From NCBI GenBank assembly GCA_029582265.1, contig CM055837.1:12475926-12539925 (forward strand): a stretch of DNA of 64,000 bases. Direction: 5' to 3'. Shown one piece after another: positions 22,701 through 32,600 of the stretch. Position 1 is the stretch's first letter; each line of letters opens with the position of its first letter. The notes under the pieces were generated by a model, which saw only the letters and a list, made by a program, of their open reading frames with translations, did not search any database and was not told the origin of the DNA. A program made the translations under genes and the position numbers. This stretch comes from Zoroaster sp. YZ-2022 (lineage: Eukaryota > Echinodermata > Asteroidea > Forcipulatida > Zoroasteridae).

Positions 22701-25700
22701 ATCCTCCAAATCCTCCGGAGGATTATAGAGGATTTAGGAGGGTTAGGGTTAATATCAGTTATTTATTTTCACTTCTGGATGGCGTTGTCCATTTAATTGA
22801 TAATGTAAAATTTGTCCAGATGCTGTCTGTGCTCTGGTTGAATAATCCATCTTCACTGATTTCTATCTCATAGACACCAGTTAAAATCTGAACGGAGAAC
22901 AAAATAATAAAACATTAATTTGATGCTTATTAACATAACAAACGACGCACACAAATGAATGATAATCCTCCATGGGCCAACTTGAAATCTTGCCGGGTGG
23001 CCACGAACGCCCGTGCCTCCAAAGGGTCTATTGTTACTTTATTAATCCCGGCGAGTATGCAGGCGCATGCGGGCACACGCTACTTTGATTATTGGTGCTT
23101 CGCCTAATGCAAATTGTATAATGTTGTAACATGCATTAACCCTAAATAAGAAATATCTCATCTGAAAAGCTAACTCTGTTTGAAGATACATTAATATTCT
23201 AAGCAGTTATTACAGTCCAAAATTATATTAGTGAAAACAGTAAAACAAATCCAATTCCCCAAATTTACATGTACTCTCCATCACTTTGTTAGAAAAGTGC
23301 CCTTTAGTGAGCATGATTGTGAGATAAGTAAGACTAATTGTGGTGACACCATGTGAAATTCTCAATTGAGTAGTAATTAGTTATGAAAAGAACTGGAGGT
23401 ACAACTTGAAGTTTCAATCAGTATGCTCTGATCATCAGGAGAATGCCGGACTCTGGGAAATGCTACTGCTTAAGTAGGCTGCTGAAGGACTTCTCCACAC
23501 CCACAAGGATAAACCGGATCCCAGCAACAGAGCGGGAGTCTACCGGATCCCCTGTGAGTGTGGTAAGATCTACATCGGGCGAAACAGGGCAGAATCTCCC
23601 CACAAGACTGAAAGAACACCGAGCACACGGCCGCAGAGGAGATTTTGAGAAGTCAGCCATCGTCAAGCACTCCCACATCAAGGACCACCAAATCGACTGG
23701 CAGGCAGCTCAACTAATCGCACCCATCGACACATGGCACCCCAGACGCATCAGAGAAGCCATCAAGATCGTTAAACACGACACTGTTCCACAGGACATCG
23801 GCTTCTACATCAGCGATATTTGGCGACCTCTACTACGGACTGAAGGATCCTCTATTTTATATCCAAAGTCCACAACCCACCCTAGACTGAGGGATCTCCT
23901 ATCCTAAGTCAACCACCCTCCTTCCCCCTTGTTAACAACTGATTCAGTTCAGTGAGCACACACTCCTCTCCTCCAACCCCTAGGATCCTAGTTGCAACAG
24001 TTCCCGCCTGCACGCCTCAATGAACTAATCCTCCAGCATCCAGTCATGGCGTGATCCTCCAGCAGCCTACTTAAGCAGCAGCATTCATTTCCCAGAGTCC
24101 GGCATTCTCCTGATGATCAGAGCATACTGATCGAAACGTCTAGATGTAACCTCCAGTTATTTTCAGAACTAATTTTTACTCAATTGAGAATTTCACATGA
24201 TGTTACTGCAATTAGTCTTACTTATCCTCTTCACCATGCAAAGCTACAAGTTTTACCTATGATTGTGAGATATTGTAAATGTTGATATTTAAAAAAAAAT
24301 GCACATGTACAGTTTAATTGAGCTTTTAAAGTTGATCTAAAATTTCCTTATTTTGGCAACATGATATTTGTAAATAATTGGTTTTCAATTTTGTATTGTA
24401 TCAGAACTGACAGAGCTATCAGAGCATGGTATTAGTTTACCACCCAATATGCAAGGATTAACTGATGAACAGATAGTGGATTTAAAGCTGAAGGATGAAT
24501 GGGAGAACAAGTGTGTACCAAGTGGAGGTGTTATATTAAACATAGATCCCATAGGCAGGAGGAACGGTTATGGTAAGCATTAAGACTCATAAATATTGGC
24601 AGAAGTCTCTTATCTTCATGAAGTGTGCCACTCGTGTACTATCCTAGTCCACGGCATAGTACTCCAAAAACAATGGATTTGGGCCATTCATGACGTTATT
24701 GTTCCACAGACTGATGTGCAAGGTCTCAAAAAGAAGCAGTACAGTCTGGGAGACTTACCCAGTGTGTGAGAGAACTGTATCTTAGCGTTTATCGAACTCG
24801 CCCATTGTTAGCCCCACAGATGGTTCGCTTGCATCTAGTTTAACTTTAAGATTGCGTCTAGTTCTCTAGGAACAGGTTTTGCATGGAAATGCCTATCCCA
24901 TGATGCCCCACAGCAGGCCAGGCACAGGAGCAAAACTTGTAACCATGCTCATTGTGCATGCACACATTTGGAGTACAATGCCAGGCTGGCATACTTCATG
25001 TACAGTGTAGGTAATACACTTGTGATATTGGTTATAGTAACATTTGATTTGTTAATATATCACGACCCAGTTTTTGTGCCATGTTTAACTTAACAAAAAT
25101 ACTTTTAAAAAGTATGTTACAATAGCTAGGCTGTCCATTTATTTGACTACAATGTATTCAAATATTTTGTGACACATGCATCGTACATTTGGGCTAAAAC
25201 TTAGCCTTGTATTACAAGTACATGTACATGACATAGTGAAATGCAACATGTCAAGTTTGTAATTTTAAAATGTTACTTTCACAACTGGGATCTGGGATTT
25301 ATATCACAAAAATTATATGTGAGAAAAAATGTGAAGATGTATAACATAGTATCCTGTTCGTAATACGCTTGTGCATTGGTACATGTAGTACACGCATACT
25401 ATTCGCTACTTCCGGTTCCAAAGCTGGCATACCGTTGTGTGTAATTCAACCTAAATTCCTTGATTTTAACATTCAAATGCAAATCTTGAGGCAGAATTTT
25501 ACTTTGTTAATAAAATTTTGAGTCTTTACAACATATACATTATGTTAAATACAAGTCCCAAGCATTCTAATTTCTAGCATAAACCCTTAAAGAAAAGGGT
25601 ATTCAATGCATTTCTAATGCATCGTTGGAGCCAGCAAGGTAGTCGTGGTTTTTGTTAAAATTATGTCGCAGTTATCAACTTCAGGATTGAAGATGTACAT

Positions 25701-28700
25701 GTACAACATGTATAGACCATGTTTTTGTCTATTTTAACAGCAATTTCTGAAAAATATCTGTTGTTTTATCGGAACATTGCTATTTTATTTAAAGAAAGGA
25801 AAACAAATGCTTTTAAAATTACATAAATTTTCTCCAAATAATTAGTGCAAAGTACATGTATGGTTATACAGTAAATATGTACAGAAATTAATTTATGTTG
25901 TGTCCCGTCATAAGCCCGTCATAAGTTCATTTTGGCACTGTTTTACTGTAAAACCAAGCTTCTGACAACTATTTTGTGAAATAGCTAATTTCAAAGTATT
26001 TGTTTTCCTTTCTAAAGGGATATATTATCAATGTTCCAATAAAAACACAACGTAGGTGTTACATCTTTAAGTGATGAATATTGAAATATTTCAGAGTATA
26101 ATATGATTTTAAAGCTTTGTATGGTAGAAGTACACTTAGCATGCAGGTTTGCAGTAACACCATGTAAACAATCTCTTAGGAGTTGTAATCATTTCTCCTG
26201 AAGACAATCAGAGTATATTGATCAAAATGTTGAGTTATCTTGCCACTGGTTCTTCCCAGAACCAACTATTGTTTACAATTCCTAAGAGATGGTTATATTG
26301 TGCTACCACAAACCTTACTGCTACTTTATTGAGTTTCAGCTTAAACTATAAGACTGTTTATGATCAAGCACTGATATCACATTAGATAATGACATCATGA
26401 TGACCAATCACTGATATTACATTAGACAATGACATCATGGATGAATGACCAATCACTGATATCAACATTAAATAATGACATCATGATAACCAGTCACTGA
26501 TATCACATTAGATAATGACATCATGATGACCAATCACTGATATCACATTAGATAATGACATAATAACCAATCACTGATATCACATTAGATAATGACATCA
26601 TGATGACCAATAGGGGTGGACGATATCACGATAATATCATAATCGGCTAAATCGGTTATGGTTTTGAAGATATCGAAATATTACCATATTGACGATATTC
26701 CAAAAATATTGCCGATATCAACTTTATATCACTCTCTTTAGTTAAAATATCGCCGGAGTGATAAATTGTCTCCAAATTTTAACGAAGTTACAGTACCGTG
26801 AAGAGCTAAAAAACAGTTTGAAATCATGACGCAGTGCCGCCGCTCATGTTGCCACTACTTTCGTGCGTGGTCTTTTTTCGTGCATTGTGATGTGCTCCTG
26901 GTTGCCGTGCATGTGGGCCTTAACTAAAGGCTAGTCTCAGTATCACATGGTATCACTCTCCTGGAATAATCTTGCTGGTGTACACTGAGATTGTTCACAT
27001 TCAGCAGATGTCGGATAAAAGCGTGGATGATAACCGCTGAACTGTGCGTGCGTTTATAAACCACGGGTTTGTTTATGGACATCACGGCAAAAATCTAAGA
27101 ACTTGGCTCGTTTTGGAGTGACTGTTTGAAGTAACTGTTCATTACCTATGCAACTTCCCTGTAGAACTTGCATGTAAAAATAGTGGTGTCCAATGTCGTT
27201 AATGTATGATACATACATTTTTTCATGTATTTAACAAATCTGCATATTGAGAAGATAATATTGTATATCGTCACCCCAAATGACAAATCACTGATATCAC
27301 ATTAGACAATGACATCATGATGACCAATCACTGATATCACATTAGATAATGACATCATGATGACAAATCACTGATATCACATTAGACAATGACATCATGA
27401 TGACCAATCACTGATATCACATTAGACAATGACATCATGATGACAAATCACTGATATCACATTAGACAATGACATCATGATGACAAATCACTGATATCAC
27501 ATTAGACAATGACATCATGATGACAAATCACTGATATCACATTAGACAATGACATCATGATGACAAATCACTGATATCACATTAGACAATGACATCATGA
27601 TGACAATTCACTGATATCACATTAGACAATGACATCATGATGACAAATCACTGATATCACATTGAACAATGACATCATGATGACAAATCACTGATATCAT
27701 GACAATGACATCATGATGACAAATCACTGATATCACATTAGACAATGACATCATGATGACCAATCACTGATATCACATTAGACAATGACATCATGATGAC
27801 CAATCACTGATATCACATTAGACAATGACATCATGATGACCAATCACTGATATCACATTAGACAATGACATCATGATGACCAATCACTGATATCACATTA
27901 GATAATGACATCATGATGACATTAGATAATGACATCATGATGACCAATAACTGATCACATTAGATAATGATATCATGATGACCAATCACTGATATCACAT
28001 TCGATAATGACATCATGATAACCAATCACTGATCACATTAGATAATGACATCATGGATGAGTAACCAATCACTGTATCACATAAGACAATGACATCATGA
28101 TGACCCATCTCATTAGACAATGACAACATGATGACCATTCACATCACATTAGATGTAATGAGTGATTTACATTATCTATTGGTAATGTTACACCTTTTAT
28201 TATTATTTACAGTCTGTAATGATAAGATGAAGGAAGTTATAACCAAGACAATAAGTGAGGCAAAGAAAGCTGTATCCAAAGTAAGTATAAGACTGATACA
28301 AGAAACATGTGACATATTATCTTTATAATATAGCTAGTACATGTAAGTCTTGTATAAGTAATGGAGTTCAATCTAACATTGTGAGCAATATTGTATAGTT
28401 ATCACCATGATCACAAGATGATTATGGTATGACTACACCAGTTTCTCTTAGTACCAGTTTTGGGCGTGGTCACATTGGCTCGGTCTTTATTACCCGTAAC
28501 CACTCACAAAACAGGTCGTTAATCTGAGGTAAAGACCAAGCATCTGTTATTCCCATTCATAAATGCCCGTATCGATTTCATTTTCAAAATGTAAAACAAT
28601 TGTACATGTAATTTTTGTTGAATAAAACCAAATAGAAATGGACAAATTCATGTTTTGGGGACACACGAAACACTTCCAAAGTACATGAGTCAGGTGCATG

Positions 28701-29569
28701 ATGCCAAGCTTCGTCACTCTGATTGGTTCAAATCCGTGTCGTGTGTCACACAAAACTTGATAAGCTAGTCTATATCATCCATTAATACACCCTCACGTGA
28801 TTACATAATAATAATAATAATAATGTATAGATTTATATAGCGCACGTATCCACCAACTAAGTGGCGCTCAAGGCGCATTATATTATTATCCCTGCTCATA
28901 AGGCTCATAAGGCTCATAAATCATTCCTGAAACCATCTCAGCTCCCTGGGGAGTATACAGCTCAATTGCTGCCATTTCTAGCGCATATAGAGCAAACCAT
29001 CTCTGCCTTCACAGGTACCCATTTAACCCCTGGGTGGAGAGAAGCAATTATGGTTAAGTGTCTTGCTCAAGGACACAGGTGTCACGGCCGGGGCTCGAAC
29101 CCACACTCTGCTGCTGGCAACACCAGAACTTGAGTTCAGTGCGCTAGACCGCACGACAATCCACTTTACGTGCATTATACAACACACGGGACCTACGGCT
29201 TTACGTCCCATCCGAAGGACGAAGCAATTATGGTTAAGTACCTTGCTCAAGGACACAAGTGTCACGACCGGGGCTCGAACCCACACCCTGCTGCTGGCAA
29301 CACCAGAACTTGAGTTCGGTGCGCTAGACCGCTCGGCCACGACACTCCATACATTTTGTCACTACATGTACATTTTGTCCAATCAGATTGTCTAAACTGT
29401 ATTGGGCATTTATGAATACAGAATAAAGTCAAAGGGGTCATGGCCCCTTTATCATCTATTGCCAAGACCCCAATGTCTTTATCCTGTACATCTCAATTTT
29501 GTTATTAGGCCCCCCAAAAAGTCTCCGGTTTCTAGTCATCGGTTGGCTTCAAAATCGGTGTGGTGACGC

Positions 29570-29604
<35 letters not shown>

Positions 29605-32600
29605 CTTCTTTTTTCTGGCCATCTTGGAAATACGTGATACATTGTATATACGGGGACCAAATTTCCCATATATAAAGTATGGTGGCTAAGAGAGGCCTCA
29701 CAAATTGGGCAAACATTCATACCCCTATGTGATAAGTTTAAAGCACAGTGACAGAATTCCAATCGATCCAGCAATTTTGGCTGCTATTGGACATCATTTC
29801 AGAGCAAAAAAAAAGAAAATTCAAAATGCCAGCGTGCAGAGAAACTGGAGACTTTAAGATGAGAATTTTTAGTTATTTGTAAGCCAGAAAGAAACTGACA
29901 CTAAATCCACACTTGAGGATGAAAATCCAACTAAGCCAATAAGTCTGTGTGATACAATACAATTTGGTTGGTACAATTCCCCATTGCACGCCTAATTAAC
30001 AGCTGGCAGTCAATGCACGTACATGTATTTGCTGGTTGATAACAACCAACAAAGGACCTTGGTCTTTGGCCACAACCCCATGCGACAAAACATTTATTCT
30101 CTTATTTTCTAGCATCTTATACATTGTCACAAATATGGTAAATTAAGTAAAATAACAATTTTCCTGCACATCTTTGTTTTATAAATACATCCAAATTGTT
30201 AAGTGTTTTAATATTAATACAGTGTCATGATTTGATTGCATAATTTGATCAAACAAAGGATCAAGTGAAAGCCAACGTGTGTATGACTAAACAGATGGTA
30301 AAAGATGCAAGGGACCAGCTTAGGGGAGCTGTCATGATAGTATACCCAATGGGTTTACCTCCACATGATCCTATTACAATGGAGTTTGAGAATAGAGAGG
30401 AGCTAGCTGGTACACAGGTATGCTTCCCATCACATACTCTCTCACTTTTATCTTCAAATGTAAAAATTAAGCATTCTAGTGAAAATGGGAACTTGTACAG
30501 TTAACTAACACTAAAGAGGAGAAAGTGTTTTAATAACTATAGTGAACTTGGTACAGATGTAATACACTGGAATGGGAGTGGTGCTTTCACTGTTTAACTC
30601 AACTGGAAGTACATCATTGAATCCCAGGGCTTAGAGTAGAGTGATGGAGGGAATAAACCATAGCTACACTGTAATACATAGTTGTTATGGTTTGGAAGTT
30701 TCTTTCACATCTTATTCTTTTTAGTTTCATCACCGATTGTTATACCATGGTGTTAGAAAAAAGATTTTCATTGGTCGAGAATAGATCATGTCCATATGAC
30801 ATATGTTAATGTTACAAATCTTCAGTGATGTATCACTCCATCATATATTGATGTATCCTTCTTCAGCCTGGCAATTGGGGTCTAATATTGCAGTGGAAAG
30901 CAGTAAGTGTAAACATCATGTATAGGCTAGAAAAGTGCTTCTGGATACACATGTGCTTTTATAGTCCTGCTCTTCAAGGGTGGACTGCTCTTTTTAGGCT
31001 GTTCACATGTCTACGCTTATATTTCAAAACTAATATACAAATATAACATGGTTTGAGGGTGGACAGTCGATATTAGCTCCCCTCGGTATTGGAAGTTGAG
31101 AAACTAGTTCCCGAGGCGAAGCCGAGGGAACTAGTTTCTCAACTTCCAATACCGAGGGGAGCTACATGTAATATCGACTGTCCACCCGAAATAAACCATG
31201 TTATATTTGTTTTACTATACCTCATACATATTCACAATATTCCCTAGTTCGGCATCATTGAGCTCGGTAAAACGCGAATTGACATTTACGTGTGCCGCCA
31301 TCTTTTCATGTGTATGTAGCTAGGGCGATGTTCGCGCGTGCGTACTACACCCGTGCGACTGTTCCCCGCCGGCAGGGAACAGATCGTCTGGACTATTCCC
31401 CGATGCGACAGTCTACTACGCACTACTGCGCATGTGTATTTACCCTGTGCTTGGTAAATAGCCAAAATAGCATCTGGCACGTGACGGTGAATGGACCAGT
31501 GAGAATTCGGCTCTCGATTATGAATATGTATGAGGTATAGTAAATTCAGTTGTCTTTCACACAATTTAAAACCATGGTGTAAAAAAAGTTTTGTTCAGCC
31601 CTGTTGGTATTTTGTGTTAATTGTTTTAATTCATTTGACATGGTAGGCATCCCTTGCAGTTCTGGAGGAAACAAACACAAGTTTGTGGTTCTCTGGGAAA
31701 GAAATACAAAGAGGAAAGAAACTTGAAGACTATGTTGGAAAGAATGAGAAAACTAAGATTGTTGTTAAGCTTCAAAAGGTAATCAATCAATGCTTTATCA
31801 TCACTCAAATCTTGCTAAATGTTTACACACTCAATTCTATTAGCACGGCGTTTCGATCAGTATACTCTGATCGTCTTCATTCTCCTGAAGACGATCAGAG
31901 AATACTGATCAAAACGTTGAGTTTCTCACCGATGGTTCTTATCAGAACCTCCAACTATTACATCTCTTAAGAGATTAATTACACGGTCTGAGATGTTGTC
32001 CATCTTAGAATGAATGCCACAAATATGAATGTTATTTTATAGTGAGTGACACAATATTATAAGTTAAAACTTTTACATGTTGGTTGGTAAATATTTATCT
32101 TGATTCACACTCTTAGAATCAGTTTGGCCAAAAATACCTATGTAACATTTTTTCTTTAAGAATGGAATGTTTAAAAACATTCAACTACTGGACTGTAGTG
32201 TGATCTTATGTCATATGCTTTTTGTTATTTTTTGTAGAAGGGGCATGGTGCACCAGCGAGAGAAAGAGTTTTCACTGAAGAAGAACAGAAAGAAATGATG
32301 GCATTTGCCTACAAAAAACAAGAAGAACATAAGGTAAAATGTTATCTATATGTCATAGTACAAAAGGTATAAGGATTGTTTTTTGTGTTTTGAAACTGCT
32401 AATAAGATGAGTTAATCTGTAATGGTTACATGATTACCTTGTGTAGTTGACATCATCAGATCACATGCAGTTGTTGATGATCTCTGGTGTGTATGCTATT
32501 CATGTGTCAGCTATTACAATTAACTTGTGCATAAACCCACAATGCAGCTTTGACCCAAACAGAGTGTACAAGTTAATTTTGCATCATACTGACTCATGTA

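Larger units (their letters stand above)
23327..24258 (+). mobile_element. Penelope-like element with GIY-YIG remnant and inverted arms
   Basis: A 932-bp insertion flanked by a perfect 14-bp direct repeat, ATGATTGTGAGATA. Its two arms (23327-23485 and 24059-24226) are inverted copies of each other. Each contains AGTAAGACTAATTG, GGTGACACCATGTGAAATTC, TCAGAACTAATT and a hammerhead-like box. Between them lies the end of a Penelope-type ORF with a GIY-YIG nuclease domain. No reverse transcriptase is left. Penelope-like elements are known for a terminal GIY-YIG domain, inverted or tandem terminal sequence and target duplications of roughly this size, so the assignment is firm although the copy is dead. 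It lies in CFAP298 intron 1. Confidence 0.8.

Noticed and set aside
21776..22873. Ser/Pro-rich frames
   Set aside because: Read through the TCC minisatellite; not conserved coding.
27280..28100. CRISPR-like periodic repeats
   Set aside because: Head-to-tail 40-bp minisatellite without unique spacers, in an animal intron.
29023..29395. 105-110-codon frames on both strands
   Set aside because: They translate tRNA-like SINE heads; the same peptides recur at 33785 and 50665.
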